A stretch of 64,000 bases of DNA from Yoonia sediminilitoris (GCF_003058085.1 NZ_QBUD01000005.1:62001-126000); one strand, 5' to 3'; counted from the stretch's first letter, positions 9,197 through 18,885 are shown. Notes: a model not told the origin generated them from the letters alone. Program-made: numbers and translations.

Positions 9197-10051
9197 CTAG
9201 TGCTTTTTCTTGTGCGGTGCCCACAGACGCTTGTTTGTGAGGTACAAGAGCACTGTCAGCACCGTCAGAAAGAGTACGCCGGTCAGACCTGCCTGCTTGC
9301 GTGCCATCATCTTTGGCTCTGCCGTCCACATCAGGAAGGCCGCCACATCCTGCGCAACATGCTCAAGATCAGTTGAATGACCGTCTGCATATTCGACATC
9401 ATCACCGTAAAGCGGCTGGCTCATTGAGATCCAGCTGCCGGGAACCATGTGGTGCCCGTGTTCGTCGATGCAACTGGCAGGAAACCCGCCCGCTGCAAAG
9501 GCAACATTGTATTGGCCATCCATATTCGCGTCGGCAGCACATTCGGGTTCCTCGTGGTACCCAGTCATAAGCGATGCGATATATTCAGCACCCCCCATCC
9601 CTTTGACCAACTGGTTAATCCCGGTGCCCGCAGGACCGTGAAAGCCAGCCCGCGCCTTGGCCATCAGGCTCAGGTCAGGTGCGTTTGACAGGCTGGATGA
9701 TGGAAATTTGTCAGCCGGTGTCGCCGGACGAAAATCTCCTTCGCCATCAAACAAGCTTTGATCGAACACCTCATAGAACTCGGCGTAAGCCCGCATCTGA
9801 TCTTCCGGCAGGCCGGGCCCACCTTCATCATGCAAATTGCGGAATGCGACCAGTTCCAACCCGTGACAGGCAGAACAGATTTCGGTGTAGACCTGAAGAC
9901 CGCGCTGCAATTGCATCTGGTCAAAGCTGCCAAAAGGTCCTTCGAAAGAAAACGCGTAGTCTTCGATTTCCGTCTCGACCTCAGCGGCGATCGCAGGCGC
10001 AGTTGCCATTGCCAACGTTGTAACTGCGGTCAGTGTAAGTTTGCGGAACAT
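9197..10051 (-). CDS. petC: Cytochrome c1 of the bc1 complex
   Basis: This is the haem c1 subunit of ubiquinol:cytochrome c reductase, passing electrons from the Rieske centre to cytochrome c. A Sec signal ends at AIAA, followed by the c-type haem motif CSACH about 59 residues from the start. The distal Met ligand is expected in the [17 protein letters not shown] region, and a C-terminal membrane anchor ([16 protein letters not shown]) precedes a lysine-rich tail. The ATG at 10051 is preferred because AAAGGA lies about ten bases upstream. A GTG 21 bases earlier would overlap petB. It is the last gene of petABC. Confidence 0.96.
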   Translation of the reverse strand: MFRKLTLTAVTTLAMATAPAIAAEVETEIEDYAFSFEGPFGSFDQMQLQRGLQVYTEICSACHGLELVAFRNLHDEGGPGLPEDQMRAYAEFYEVFDQSLFDGEGDFRPATPADKFPSSSLSNAPDLSLMAKARAGFHGPAGTGINQLVKGMGGAEYIASLMTGYHEEPECAADANMDGQYNVAFAAGGFPASCIDEHGHHMVPGSWISMSQPLYGDDVEYADGHSTDLEHVAQDVAAFLMWTAEPKMMARKQAGLTGVLFLTVLTVLLYLTNKRLWAPHKKKH

Positions 10052-10068
10052 GTTTCTTTTGTCCTTTC

Positions 10069-11409
10069 TCACTCGGCCGGATTGACAGCGGCAGCGCCAC
10101 CATCTTTCGGCGCGTAGTGCGCATTGAAGTCCTCTTCGATGGTCGCAGGCGGTGTCAGCGGTTTTTCGATGACACCAAGCAATGGCAAGATGACCAGGAA
10201 GTAGGCAAACCAGTAGGCCGAAGCTATCAGTGAAATCCAGTCGTAAGGGAATTCAGCTGGACGCGCACCGACCCACATCAACACGATGAAGTCGACCACC
10301 AAGAGCCAGAACCACCACTTGAACATTGGGCGATAGCGGCCGGAGCGCACAGTTGAGGTGTCAAGCCAAGGTGCCAGCGCCATCACTGCGATCGCGCCAA
10401 ACATCGCCAGAACACCGAAGAATTTCGCGTCAATGATCCCGAAGCTGAGGAAGTTCACGATCTGCACAACCCAAACATCTGCAGTGAAGGCGCGCAGGAT
10501 CGCGTAGAACGGCAGGAAATACCATTCGGGCACAATGTGCGACGGTGTTACAAGCGCATTTGCAGGGATGTAGTTATCCGGGTGGCCCAGATAGTTAGGC
10601 ATGAAGCCTACAACTGCCATGAACACGGCCAGAATAATGGCCAGCGCGAACAGGTCTTTGATCACGAAATATGGCCAGAACGGTAGCGTATCTTTCTGCG
10701 CGTCTTCCTTGCTTGTGCGGCGCACTTCGACCCCGGTCGGGTTATTGTTGCCGGTGGTGTGGAACGCCCAGACGTGAACAATTGTCAGGCCCAGCAGAAC
10801 GAATGGCAGCAGATAGTGCAGCGAGAAGAACCGGTTCAGCGCAGGCTGACCGACGGCCGATGCACCCAGGAGCCACGTCTGAACACTATCACCGACGAAC
10901 GGAATTGCGCCAAACAAACCAGTGATAACTGCAGTTCCGTGGAACGACATCTGCCCCCAAGGCAAAACATAGCCCATGAACGCTGTCCCCATCATGATCA
11001 GGTACATCAGCATCCCGATGATCCATGTCACTTCGCGCGGGGCCTTGTAGGACCCGTAATAGAGTGAGCGGAACATGTGGGCATAAACGGCAACAAAGAA
11101 AAGCGACGCGCCGTTCATATGGAAATAGCGGATCATATGGCCGCCGTTCACATCACGCATGATATGTTCAACAGACGAGAAGGCCATGTCGACATGCGGG
11201 ATGTAGTGCATCACGAGCACGACGCCGGTTGCAATCTGCAAGACCAGCGTAAAGACAAGAACAATCCCCCAGATCCACATCCAGTTCAGGTTCTTGGGCG
11301 TGGGGATCATCAACGTGTCGTATAGTAATCCAACAATCGGCAGGCGTTTGTGCAGCCACTTTTCGCCGTTGGTATTTGGTTCGTAATGGTCGTGGGGAAT
11401 ACCACCCAT
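10069..11409 (-). CDS. petB: Cytochrome b of the bc1 complex
   Basis: This integral membrane subunit holds haems bL and bH and the two quinone sites. Eight or more transmembrane helices are visible in 446 residues. The Qo-site signature appears as [15 protein letters not shown] (a PEWY motif), and the haem-binding histidines lie in the [11 protein letters not shown] and [20 protein letters not shown] helices. It lies between petA and petC on the same strand, 12 bases from petA, in the usual alphaproteobacterial order. Its 3' end is separated from the chosen petC start by a short gap. Confidence 0.98.
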   Translation of the reverse strand: MGGIPHDHYEPNTNGEKWLHKRLPIVGLLYDTLMIPTPKNLNWMWIWGIVLVFTLVLQIATGVVLVMHYIPHVDMAFSSVEHIMRDVNGGHMIRYFHMNGASLFFVAVYAHMFRSLYYGSYKAPREVTWIIGMLMYLIMMGTAFMGYVLPWGQMSFHGTAVITGLFGAIPFVGDSVQTWLLGASAVGQPALNRFFSLHYLLPFVLLGLTIVHVWAFHTTGNNNPTGVEVRRTSKEDAQKDTLPFWPYFVIKDLFALAIILAVFMAVVGFMPNYLGHPDNYIPANALVTPSHIVPEWYFLPFYAILRAFTADVWVVQIVNFLSFGIIDAKFFGVLAMFGAIAVMALAPWLDTSTVRSGRYRPMFKWWFWLLVVDFIVLMWVGARPAEFPYDWISLIASAYWFAYFLVILPLLGVIEKPLTPPATIEEDFNAHYAPKDGGAAAVNPAE

Positions 11410-11421
11410 GGCGCGCTCTCC

Positions 11422-11982
11422 TTAACCGAGTTCGATTGTTGTTTCGTCGACAAATTGCGCGACGGGAACAGGCAAATTGCGGGGGGCAGGACCTTTGCGG
11501 ATCCGGCCTGATGTATCGTAGTGCGAACCATGGCAGGGGCAGAACCAACCGCCAAAATCGCCTTGTTCGCCAAGCGGCACACAGCCAAGGTGCGTACAGA
11601 CGCCCATTTGGACCAGCCAAACACCATCTTCGGACAAGGCGCGATTTTCATCGGTCGCGTCCGCTTCAGGGCCGAGGTTTTCGTTCTCGGCATTCTGGTC
11701 GGGCAGGTCTGCAAGATCGACCGCGCGGGCTTGTGCGATTTCGTCTTCTGTCCTTGCGCGGATGAAAACAGGCTTTCCCTGCCACAAAACAGTCAACTGG
11801 GTGCCAGGATCAATCGCGCTGACGTCTACGCGAATCGAAGCGAGCGCCAGAACGTCAGCTGAAGGGTTCATTTGGTTGACCAGAGGCCAAACGGCCGCCC
11901 CTGTGACAACGACACCGGACCCTGCGGTTGCATAATAAAGAAAGTCGCGGCGTGTGCCTTGCGGTTCGTCTGTGTGTGACAC
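11422..11982 (-). CDS. petA: Rieske iron-sulfur protein of the bc1 complex
   Basis: This is the 2Fe-2S subunit that takes the first electron from ubiquinol. An N-terminal twin-arginine segment ([14 protein letters not shown]) with a hydrophobic anchor matches the Tat-dependent membrane insertion known for this family. The cluster-binding motifs are CTHLGC (Cys129, His131) and CPCHGSH (Cys148, His151). Cys134 and Cys150 form the disulfide of the family. The 186-residue length is normal. It is the first gene of petABC, and GGAGAA lies upstream of the ATG at 11982. Confidence 0.98.
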   Translation of the reverse strand: MSHTDEPQGTRRDFLYYATAGSGVVVTGAAVWPLVNQMNPSADVLALASIRVDVSAIDPGTQLTVLWQGKPVFIRARTEDEIAQARAVDLADLPDQNAENENLGPEADATDENRALSEDGVWLVQMGVCTHLGCVPLGEQGDFGGWFCPCHGSHYDTSGRIRKGPAPRNLPVPVAQFVDETTIELG

Positions 11983-12405
11983 GGGGTACTTCTCCGATAT
12001 TTTTGGGCTTTTTTGCCCTCACAACGAGGTGAACCGCCCACTTTGCGGTCCATTCCGCCGCTGTTTATCCATCAATCGTCAGGAGGTCCAGCGGACATTA
12101 GGGCGCAGTTCGTACTATACGTCCCAGATGGCTGAAATTTCGCAACAGTTTGTAAAGATGGGTCATCTTCTATTCCGAAGACTGGCGATCCGTCATCTAT
12201 CCCCTCTTCCTGTGCTCTTCCGCCGGCACATCGCCCCATGTGCCGCTTGGCGGATTTCCGCCAAAAACCCTTAAATTCAAGGCGTTTGTGACTGATCCGA
12301 CACAGAAGAGGCGACTTGGTTATCCATCGGTTAATGTTTGTTTGTCATTCTGGACGCGGAATTTAACCCTCTGCATAGAACCTCTGCTCGCACGGGACCA
12401 CTGCC
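11983..12405. other. Divergent intergenic region, petA / outer membrane gene
   Basis: No convincing gene is seen in these 423 bases. They must hold the petABC promoter on the reverse strand and the promoter of the outer membrane protein on the forward strand. The most marked structure is a pair of perfect hairpins at 12224-12264, listed separately. Confidence 0.5.
12224..12264. other. Two abutting perfect hairpins
   Basis: Stem one is CGGCACAT/ATGTGCCG with a six-base loop (12224-12245). Stem two is TTGGCGGA/TCCGCCAA with a two-base loop (12247-12264). Both arms match perfectly and the stems are one base apart. Neither is followed by a good U tract, so they may be a 5' leader structure, a small RNA or stacked operators rather than a terminator. 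Confidence 0.5.
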
Positions 12406-13053
12406 ATGAACCGCGCCTTTGCTGCCTGCATTTGCCTGCTGCTTTTGACATCCGCCGCTTTAGCGGAGGTTGAAGTGACCATTTATGGCGGCTTCCAGTC
12501 CGTACCAGAGTCCAACATCGTGATTCGTGACGCCGATGTCATTGCCGACGCTGATTTTTCCGAGGATTGGCAAGGGCAGTCATCGTCGGCGCCGCTGTAT
12601 TACGGTATTCGCGCGACCTCATGGTGGTCGCCAACGTTCGGTCTTGGGGTCGATCTTGCGCATAGCAAGCTTTCCCCCAAGGATGACGATCTGCCTGCCG
12701 GTTATGACCTGATCGAATCTACGGATGGTGTGAACACAATGACCGTCAACGCATACAGACGGTGGTTGAATCGATTTGGCGAGGTAACACCCTATATCGG
12801 CGGCGGGGTCGGACTGGCCGCCCCGCATGTTGAAGTGACCAACGTCGCATCTGAAACATTTGGCTATCAGCTGACCGGGCCAGCCGCCACATGGGTTGCC
12901 GGCGCGCGGTATCCGATCAACGAACAGGTGTCAGTCTTTGGCGAATATCGGGGCACCTACTCTGCCAACGTGGCCGACCTGAGCACCGGCGAAACGTTGG
13001 AAACCGATGTTACGACAAATGCACTGAACCTCGGTCTAAGCTTCAATTTCTAG
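12406..13053 (+). CDS. Outer membrane beta-barrel protein
   Basis: The product is a small outer membrane barrel of unknown role. A Sec signal peptide (residues 1-20, ending SAALA) is followed by alternating hydrophobic strands such as EVEVTIYGGFQ, GVDLAHSKLS and TPYIGGGVGLAAPHVEV. The protein ends on Phe (LNLGLSFNF), the usual barrel-terminal signature recognised by the BAM complex. At 215 residues it matches the eight-stranded OmpA/OmpW-like or lipid A-associated barrel class. No neighbour gives a functional clue. Confidence 0.8.
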   Translation: MNRAFAACICLLLLTSAALAEVEVTIYGGFQSVPESNIVIRDADVIADADFSEDWQGQSSSAPLYYGIRATSWWSPTFGLGVDLAHSKLSPKDDDLPAGYDLIESTDGVNTMTVNAYRRWLNRFGEVTPYIGGGVGLAAPHVEVTNVASETFGYQLTGPAATWVAGARYPINEQVSVFGEYRGTYSANVADLSTGETLETDVTTNALNLGLSFNF

Positions 13054-13062
13054 GGTTCTGAC

Positions 13063-13668
13063 CTAGGCTGGCGGTGCCGTGGCTTTCATGCTTTCCCTCT
13101 CAACAAAGTCCGCGTGCCAAGCTGCGAGTGGCACATTTCCAGCACGCCAGTTACGCGCATCATGGCGCAAATCCAGATAGGAAAGTGCGCAGGCAACCGC
13201 GATGTGCGAGATATCCATCGGGCCGCTCAGGTGGCTCATCCATCGTGAATCAATCGCCGCGACAGCGCGCGTGACCTTTTCCCATTGCGCTTCGATCCAT
13301 GCAGGCGACTGCTCTTGTTGCGGACGCAGGCGAACTTCGTAGGCCATGGAAACAGCAGCCTCCATGATTGCGTCGGCGGTGGCCTCCAGTGTCAGGACTT
13401 CCCAGATGTGGTGCCGCGGATAAAAATTCGCGTTGGCAAGATCATCAAGAAACCGCGTGATCACCCGGCTGTCATAGATCGCAGGGCCATCATCGCGCAC
13501 AAGGGCAGGGATCTTGCCCAAGGGGTTCACTGCAATGATTTGCGGATCGGTCGCAAAAGCGGTTGTCGTGACTTCAAGTTCTTCAACCTGATCGAGCTGG
13601 TCGGTTTCGCGCAACAACACCCGCACTTTGCGTACAAAAGGTGATGCAGGTGACATCAACAGTTTCAA
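13063..13668 (-). CDS. Glutathione S-transferase family protein
   Basis: This is a cytosolic glutathione transferase-like protein. The thioredoxin-fold N-terminal half begins MKLLMSPASPFVRKVRVLL, with Ser9 at the usual catalytic Ser position, and has the GSH-binding NPLGKIPALVRDDG and YDSRVITRFLDD motifs. The all-helical C-terminal domain follows. A TTG start at 13668 is proposed because AAGGAG lies about seven bases upstream and the protein then begins exactly at the first beta-strand. A longer frame to 13725 adds an unrelated leader. It lies 20 bases downstream of a second GST gene on the same strand. Confidence 0.85.
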   Translation of the reverse strand: MKLLMSPASPFVRKVRVLLRETDQLDQVEELEVTTTAFATDPQIIAVNPLGKIPALVRDDGPAIYDSRVITRFLDDLANANFYPRHHIWEVLTLEATADAIMEAAVSMAYEVRLRPQQEQSPAWIEAQWEKVTRAVAAIDSRWMSHLSGPMDISHIAVACALSYLDLRHDARNWRAGNVPLAAWHADFVERESMKATAPPA

Positions 13669-13688
13669 GGTCAACTCCTTTTCGGTGC

Positions 13689-14321
13689 TCAGGGAAACAA
13701 GATCCCGTCCTGACCCGGTTCCCAAGGCGTGTATTTTGTCATGATCGCAGCAAATTCGTCAGATACAAGAAAACGGTCCAGCCACCCGGACAGCGGCATC
13801 ATTTTTTGCGCATCGAACCACGCACGGTCCGTGTTTGCGAACTGCCGGACAAAAGGCAGGATCGCCATGTCCGCCAGAGTGCGTCGTGACCCCATCAGGA
13901 ATTGTTGACTGTTAAGCCGACTGTTCAGATCGTGCAGAAACACAAGCGCTTTGGCGCGTTCCTCTGACACATCGACATCGGGATATCTTACCGCATATTT
14001 CGTGCGGTCAAGCGCCTGCTTGAAAGGACCGTCGTTTTGGTCAATCAACTCATGTCCTTCATCAGGCATGTCGCACCACCCTCCCGGATCGGATTGCGCA
14101 AGCGCCCACAGCATGATGTCCCGGCTTTCGGCGATGACCTGCGTGCCCGTGTCAATGACCGGCACAGTTCCTTTGGGAGAAGTGGACAGGAAGGCCGCGG
14201 GCTTGTCACGCAAGAGGATTTCGCGCAGGGCAACCCGCACGCCACTTGACCTGATCGCCAGCCGGGCGCGCATCGCATAGGGGCAGCGCCGAAACGACCA
14301 GAGGATCGGCATTGGTGTCAT
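13689..14321 (-). CDS. Glutathione S-transferase-like protein
   Basis: This is a second GST-fold protein, 210 residues long from the chosen start. The N-terminal thioredoxin-like domain has a redox-type motif FRRCPYAMRARLA, with Cys rather than Ser as the candidate catalytic residue. SPKGTVPVI and AESRDIMLWA complete the GSH-binding site. A helical C-terminal domain follows with LADMAILPFVRQFA. The ATG at 14321 is supported by GGAGG ten bases upstream; the frame is open further back but without family similarity. A pair of consecutive GST genes suggests duplication or paired detoxification roles, though the two are clearly diverged. Confidence 0.85.
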   Translation of the reverse strand: MTPMPILWSFRRCPYAMRARLAIRSSGVRVALREILLRDKPAAFLSTSPKGTVPVIDTGTQVIAESRDIMLWALAQSDPGGWCDMPDEGHELIDQNDGPFKQALDRTKYAVRYPDVDVSEERAKALVFLHDLNSRLNSQQFLMGSRRTLADMAILPFVRQFANTDRAWFDAQKMMPLSGWLDRFLVSDEFAAIMTKYTPWEPGQDGILFP

Positions 14322-14364
14322 TGGGCGGATGCCTCCGGCGGGGATATTTTGGGCCATAAGAAGC

Positions 14365-15624
14365 CTAGGCGACCAGTTGATGACCGGCAACGCCAGTGAT
14401 CTTGGCACGCACGATCTGGCTTTCGGGTTGATCGGTCGCAAAACGCACTTCGGCGAATTGTTCGGTCCGCCCCATGCGCGGGTTTTCCATCAATATCTGA
14501 TGCGTCCGCCCCTGCTGGGCACGCAGATGCGCATCAACTTTTGCCTTTCCCTCAGCCCGCAAAATGGCAGCCCGTTCCTTGACCATAGCCCCATCTAACT
14601 GCGGCATCCGTGCAGCCGGGGTGCCCGCGCGTGCTGAATAGGGAAAAACATGAAGCCAAGTCAGATCGCAGTCATTCACAAGCGCGCGTGAGTTGGCGAA
14701 CATCGCATCCGTCTCGGTCGGGAACCCGGCGATGATGTCCGCCCCAAAGGTCATGTCAGGCCGCAGTTTGCGGGCATCCTCGCAAAAGCGAATCGCATCG
14801 TCGCGCAAGTGTCGCCGTTTCATCCTTTTCAGGATCAGATCATCCCCATGTTGCAGCGAAAGATGCAAATGCGGCATCAGCCGTGGTTCGTTCGCAATCG
14901 CCTGCATCAGGTTTTCATCGACTTCGATACTGTCGATCGAGCTGATGCGCAGCCGCGGGAGATCAGGTACCAGCCGTAATATCCGCATCACCAGATCGCC
15001 AAGCTTTGGCGTCGCTGGCAGGTCAGCCCCCCAGCTTGTCAGATCGACCCCGGTCAGAACGACCTCGTTGAAGCCGCGATCTGCCAGCCGCTTGATCTGT
15101 TCGACAACGACCCCCGCCGGCACCGACCGTGAGTTGCCGCGGCCAAAGGGAATGATGCAGAATGTACACCGGTGGTCGCAACCGTTCTGCACCTGTACAT
15201 AGGCACGGCTACGCGTTCCGAAACCATCAATCAGATGCCCCGCCGTTTCGGTGACGGACATGATGTCGTCGACCTGCACGGGCTCTGTCTGGCCAATCAG
15301 GTCCGGTGCCATCTTCGCCCATGTCGCCGGGTTCATCTTTTCGCTGTTTCCCAAAACGACATCGACCTCGGACATGACGGAGAAAGTTTCAGGCTCCGTC
15401 TGGGCGGCGCAGCCCGTCACGATCAGTTTTGCGTTCGGATGATCCCTGCGCAATTTACGAATGTCCTGGCGGGCCTTGCGGACCGCCTCTGCGGTGACGG
15501 CGCAGGTATTCACGACAACGGCGTCCGCTACACCCGATGCGGCTGCCAGTTCTTTCATGGCAGCCGTTTCATAGGCATTCAGCCGACAGCCATGATTGGA
15601 AAAAACAGGGGGTTTTGCACTCAT
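14365..15624 (-). CDS. mtaB: tRNA t6A37 methylthiotransferase MtaB
   Basis: This radical SAM enzyme converts t6A to ms2t6A at position 37 of tRNAs reading ANN codons. The N-terminal MTTase domain supplies one 4Fe-4S cluster through the cysteines in [18 protein letters not shown] and VTGCAAQ. The radical SAM motif is CDHRCTFC near residue 148. A C-terminal TRAM-like region ([22 protein letters not shown]) completes the family layout. The ATG at 15624 overlaps the dapF stop as ATGA, so the two genes are translationally coupled. MtaB is preferred over RimO and MiaB from the short CRLNAYE start, but this assignment is by pattern. Confidence 0.92.
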   Translation of the reverse strand: MSAKPPVFSNHGCRLNAYETAAMKELAAASGVADAVVVNTCAVTAEAVRKARQDIRKLRRDHPNAKLIVTGCAAQTEPETFSVMSEVDVVLGNSEKMNPATWAKMAPDLIGQTEPVQVDDIMSVTETAGHLIDGFGTRSRAYVQVQNGCDHRCTFCIIPFGRGNSRSVPAGVVVEQIKRLADRGFNEVVLTGVDLTSWGADLPATPKLGDLVMRILRLVPDLPRLRISSIDSIEVDENLMQAIANEPRLMPHLHLSLQHGDDLILKRMKRRHLRDDAIRFCEDARKLRPDMTFGADIIAGFPTETDAMFANSRALVNDCDLTWLHVFPYSARAGTPAARMPQLDGAMVKERAAILRAEGKAKVDAHLRAQQGRTHQILMENPRMGRTEQFAEVRFATDQPESQIVRAKITGVAGHQLVA

Positions 15625-16439
15625 CGTAGCCACCATTTCCCGTCAAAAACATGTGCCGTCGGTCCGGTCATCCATACCCCATCGTCTGCCCAGTTGATGT
15701 CCAGAACGCCGCCGTCAAGCGTGATCTGCACAGTGCGGCTCGTCAGGCCACGCCGCGCAGCCGCAACCGCAGTCGCACAAGACGACGACCCTGACGCCAG
15801 CGTGACCCCGGCACCACGTTCCCAGACCCGCATCCTGATCTGGTCCGGCCCAGTGACTGTCGCGAACTGGACGTTGGTCCGCTTCGGAAAGAGCGGATGA
15901 TGTTCAAACTTCGGCCCCTCGTCAGCGAGCGCAATGGACTCCGCATCATCTACAAAAAAAGTGCAGTGCGGGTTACCCATGCCGGTTGCGGTTGGCGCCC
16001 CTTCAACCGGGAGTTTCAACGTGTCCAATTCCTGAGACAAGGGAATATCCGACCAATCCAGTTGCGGATGACCCATGTTCACCGATGTCAGACCGCTGCC
16101 CGCATCCACTGCATGCAGTACGCCATGCGTTGTTTCCAAATTGAGGGCACGCTGACCGGTTTCATCCATCAGGTAACGCGCCACGCAGCGGGTCGCATTC
16201 CCGCAGGCCGCCGACATTGACCCGTCACTGTTCCAAAATGTCAGAAAGACGTCGGCTTTTTCCGTTAATGACAGCACCGCCAGCTGGTCAAAGCCGACCC
16301 CGCGATGGCGGTCCGCCAATGCAACAGCAAGCGCCGAATCAACTACGGCGCCAGTATGGCGTTCATCCACAACGACAAAATCATTTCCCAGACCATGCAT
16401 CTTCATGAACGGGATAAAAGGGTGCTTTGGATCAGTCAT
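15621..16439 (-). CDS. dapF: Diaminopimelate epimerase
   Basis: DapF epimerises LL- to meso-diaminopimelate for lysine and peptidoglycan synthesis, using two cysteines as acid/base. One catalytic Cys lies in [11 protein letters not shown]. The other lies in [14 protein letters not shown], where the usual GSGACA is varied to GSSSCA. The N-terminal [15 protein letters not shown] is the family hallmark. The ATG at 16439 ([11 protein letters not shown]) is chosen over upstream frame extension because it begins just before this motif. It is cotranscribed with mtaB and lies about 100 bases from the divergent tRNA-Lys. Confidence 0.95.
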   Translation of the reverse strand: MTDPKHPFIPFMKMHGLGNDFVVVDERHTGAVVDSALAVALADRHRGVGFDQLAVLSLTEKADVFLTFWNSDGSMSAACGNATRCVARYLMDETGQRALNLETTHGVLHAVDAGSGLTSVNMGHPQLDWSDIPLSQELDTLKLPVEGAPTATGMGNPHCTFFVDDAESIALADEGPKFEHHPLFPKRTNVQFATVTGPDQIRMRVWERGAGVTLASGSSSCATAVAAARRGLTSRTVQITLDGGVLDINWADDGVWMTGPTAHVFDGKWWLR

Positions 16440-16535
16440 GGCGCGCATATAGACAATGCTTGCGTACTTATCCAGCACGCTGGTCTATTTGGGGGTTGAC
16501 CCCGGCCCAGTAGCTTCCTAATTAGCGCCCATTGT

Positions 16536-16611
16536 GGGCCGTTAGCTCAGTTGGTAGAGCAACTGACTTTTAATCAGTAGGTCGATGGTTCGAACCCATC
16601 ACGGCTCACCA
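16536..16611 (+). tRNA. tRNA-Lys (UUU)
   Basis: The 76 bases fold as a complete cloverleaf with encoded CCA. The acceptor arm pairs GGGCCGT with ACGGCTC (one G-U pair). The anticodon stem ACTGA/TCAGT encloses the loop CTTTTAA, giving anticodon UUU, and the T arm contains GGTTCGAACCC. The 3' side borders an IS-scarred region, and tRNA 3' ends are common integration sites. Confidence 0.97.
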
Positions 16612-16908
16612 TTTTATCATTTAATAACATATGCTTGTGCTGCTTGCAGCAGCCTTGGTTCTTACCGCATCGTCTGCCGGAAGCTATACGGAAGCAACGT
16701 GACCCAGATTCTAAGTGCTGCAACGCTGCACTGCGCTGACTGACCAGAAATGCTCTGGCGGTTAGGTTTGCCCTGACGTGCTCAAGAATCAACGTGTTAT
16801 TCTCGGTCGGGAACAGTTCAGCTGAACGGTTCCAGCGGCTCTCAAGCCGCTGCGTGATCAGCAATATGTTCTGAAGTTTGCCAAAACGAAATTAGTAGGA
16901 ATAAACAT
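16612..16908. other. tRNA-Lys downstream region without a clear gene
   Basis: Nothing convincing is coded here. A reverse-strand frame running back through the tRNA reads VSRDGFEPSTY, which is the well-known spurious translation of a tRNA 3' half and not a gene. Confidence 0.5.
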
Positions 16909-17139
16909 ATGCAAAAGGCAGGAATAGTAGCACTAGCACCGTCAGCGCTGTCCCCCGCGCTCGGGCCTTTTATTTGTATCGGCCTAGTTGGCGCCGCGCT
17001 CTTTAAACTCTTGAAGGATGACGATCCCGAGCCCGAACTTGTGAACGGCGAGGAAAGCTCTGCAGGCGGCCAAGAGGTTGTGAGCATTGATGGAACATCC
17101 AGAGCCGTCCCTTCTTCGGTTGCTTCATTGGCACTTTAA
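16909..17139 (+). CDS. Small hypothetical protein with one membrane helix, 3' end in IS junction
   Basis: A 76-codon frame follows a weak GGAA ribosome site. Residues 5-32 form a hydrophobic segment rich in Ala, Gly and Pro, followed by an acidic tail (KDDDPEPE). I do not recognise a family. The frame runs over the broken end of the IS3 remnant at about 17098, so its last 13 codons come from IS DNA and the native C-terminus may be lost. It could also be a chance frame. Confidence 0.3.
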   Translation: MQKAGIVALAPSALSPALGPFICIGLVGAALFKLLKDDDPEPELVNGEESSAGGQEVVSIDGTSRAVPSSVASLAL

Positions 17140-17409
17140 GCCCCTCTCGCCGCCAGATCCGTTCAACACGCTTATCGTTGACCAACCAGCCTGCTTCCCT
17201 CAGCAGCGCCGCAATCCGACGATAGCCATAGCGACCAAAGTGGCGGTTCAACTCGATCATGTCGGCGACCAGTCGATCCTCATCACCTCGACCAACAGGC
17301 AAACGCCTCTGTGTGGATCGGTGCTGCCCCAAGACACGACAAACCCGCCGTTCCGACAACCTGATGTGACTGCGGATGTGGTCGATGCAGGCACGACGGC
17401 GCGAGGGGT
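17098..17409 (-). pseudogene. IS3 transposase OrfB, N-terminal fragment
   Basis: The reading SRRRACIDHIRSHIRLSERR, then CRVLGQHRSTQR, then HFGRYGYRRIAALLREAGW and RIWRREGLKVP is the HTH_21 N-terminal part of IS3-family OrfB. The DDE integrase core that should follow is absent because the sequence switches to unrelated DNA after KKGRLW. It probably needed a programmed frameshift from orfA, as is usual in the family. Confidence 0.85.
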
Positions 17410-17689
17410 TTAGTAGTTTCCCCGTGCAGCTTCCGACAGAATCAGCTTGTCCAATGTCAGGTCAGACACCGCTCGGCGCAATCGGTCAATCTGCTTCTGG
17501 AGCCGTTTGAGTTCTCGTAGCTGGTCGGTTCCCATACCGCCGTATTGCTTTCGCCAGCGATAGGACGTCTGCTCGGTTATCTGAACCTGGCGGATAGCAT
17601 CAACACGCGGCATTCCTTGGCCGCATAGAACCTCAACCTGCCGTAAATTTCGTGACTATCTCTTCTGGCTTGTGTCGTTTGATTCCCAT
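17410..17689 (-). pseudogene. IS3 transposase OrfA, frameshifted
   Basis: The start reads MGIKRHKPEEIVTK, then falls into a stop after FTAG. The continuation in the neighbouring frame reads LRQVEVLCGQG, then MPRVDAIRQVQITEQTSYRW and RLRRAVSDLTLDKLILSEA, the normal OrfA sequence. One extra T in an AAATTT run near 17648 accounts for the break. OrfA is the DNA-binding protein of the IS, and this copy should be inactive. Confidence 0.85.
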
Positions 17690-17742
17690 CTTTGATCCTC
17701 CGTTTCCCAACTATAGGGCCGGACCAATTCAAAGGGGGAGGA

Positions 17743-17811
17743 TCAGTGCTCAAGCGTTCTGGGCGACAAATGCCACCGCGCCGGCAGTTCTTCCTGTGTA
17801 ATCTTGCTCAT
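17743..17811 (-). pseudogene. Truncated helix-turn-helix gene cut by the IS3 end
   Basis: A 22-codon frame begins at an ATG at 17811 behind an AGAGAGG ribosome site. It reads MSKITQEELPARWHLSPRTL, then EH and a stop supplied by the IS terminal bases. The pattern LPARW-x-LSPRTLE is that of the short AlpA/excisionase-like helix-turn-helix proteins, which normally continue with a recognition helix. The match to such a start and the exact stop at the IS edge suggest the IS entered this gene. The remainder is not found on the far side of the IS, so it was probably lost in the same deletion. Confidence 0.45.
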
Positions 17812-18159
17812 GAGACCTCTCTCAGCTTCATCACCAGTCGAGTACATACGACCGGTTTGTGCTTAGAAAGGTGCAGTTCGGGCGCAGAAAAACCTGCGGT
17901 CAGAGGCCCAGAAGATGTGACATTGAGACTGCCTAACTAGCTGTTTTATAATGGACCAACGAACTGATTTGTGGTTGCAACTCAAAAAGGCGTGACAAGA
18001 TCTGTCTCAGCACACATTCCGACCATCCCTTAGGCGCGACGATACTGGCTTAAGGTCATCGATCGACTTCTGACCTTTGATCCCTTCAACCTGAAGCTCC
18101 ATCCCAATTTGCATTTGCGCGATGTTGATCGCGACCGTTACCCGTACACGACTTGTTAA
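17812..18159. other. Intergenic region without a recognisable gene
   Basis: I see no supported coding frame, RNA or strong hairpin in these ~350 bases, which lie between the IS3 scar and the end of the racemase gene. They may be decayed mobile DNA. Confidence 0.4.
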
Positions 18160-18885
18160 TCAGGTTGGTGGTTTGACGCGGACGCCAGAAAATTTGACGA
18201 TCTCTGATACGAGGACGTCAAGCGAGTCGATAATGGGGACAGAGGTGCGAATACGGTTACTAACCAGCGAAAACTCAGAGCACCCAACAATCACCTTTTC
18301 CGCTCCGCGTTTGACGAGGGCTGCAGCTTCATTCTCCAACAGGATGATGTCATCCTGCGTTGGACCGGACTTCTTGATCCTGCGGATCGCGGCAAGGATG
18401 CCAGCCTCATTTTCAGGGTAGGCTGACGTGACGCCGTACTCAGCCAGAAATCCGTCGAAAAGACCGCTGCTGTTCGTGGCGGGTGAGGCAAGAACGCCCA
18501 CGATCTCGCCGCGTTGCATGCCTTGCGCGGCGCGCGCACAGGCAAGCTTTGGCATGTTCAGCAAGGCAATCCCGACGTTTTCTTCGATCTGCAACGCGTA
18601 TAAATGGGCCGTGTTGCAGGGCATCGCGAGGACCTCGGCCCCAGCCTTTTCCAGCCTTGCAGCCATTTGAGCCAGAACTGGGCCCGGATCGGGCCCATTC
18701 TTTTCAATGACATGACGGATACGGGAGGGGACCTGTGGGTTTATGTCCGCAAGAATCGGAACATGGTCCTGATCATCGTCGGCCTCTGTCGCCGCGTGCA
18801 CCCGTTTCAGCAGCTCAAGCGTTGCTTCGACACCCATACCGCCGAGAATGCCTATCCTGCGAAATCCACCCGAAGCGCCGGTCAT
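18160..18885 (-). CDS. Aspartate/glutamate racemase family protein
   Basis: This is a cofactor-independent amino acid racemase with two catalytic cysteines. The first is in AMPCNTAHLYA and the second in KVIVGCSEFSLV, both in the expected surroundings. The N-terminal IGILGGMGVEAT is the family start. The ATG at 18885 (MTGASGGF) sits behind GGGGAG with a four-base gap, so an upstream extension is ignored. It is 13 bases downstream of the CuyA-like lyase gene and must be cotranscribed with it. The pair could act on an amino acid imported by the divergent ABC transporter. The substrate (Asp, Glu, or a sulfonated or thiol analogue) is not decided by sequence. Confidence 0.9.
   Translation of the reverse strand: MTGASGGFRRIGILGGMGVEATLELLKRVHAATEADDDQDHVPILADINPQVPSRIRHVIEKNGPDPGPVLAQMAARLEKAGAEVLAMPCNTAHLYALQIEENVGIALLNMPKLACARAAQGMQRGEIVGVLASPATNSSGLFDGFLAEYGVTSAYPENEAGILAAIRRIKKSGPTQDDIILLENEAAALVKRGAEKVIVGCSEFSLVSNRIRTSVPIIDSLDVLVSEIVKFSGVRVKPPT

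Larger units (their letters stand above)
17098..17745 (-). mobile_element. IS3-family element, truncated remnant
   Basis: A reverse-strand IS3-type pair (orfA then orfB) is present, but orfB stops abruptly after its first ~100 codons at about 17098, where homologous reading ends at KKGRLW. The other end is preserved. TGATCCTCC at 17745 reading leftward, with a matching GGAGGATCA about 40 bases further in, gives an inverted repeat typical of the terminal region. The element is therefore missing its orfB catalytic core and one terminal repeat and cannot move on its own. It lies 1 kb from tRNA-Lys and abuts a truncated helix-turn-helix gene. Confidence 0.85.

Noticed and set aside
16574..16864. 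Reverse-strand frame of 96 codons ending VSRDGFEPSTY
   Set aside because: This ending is the common spurious translation of a tRNA 3' half; the frame runs through tRNA-Lys and has no ribosome site.
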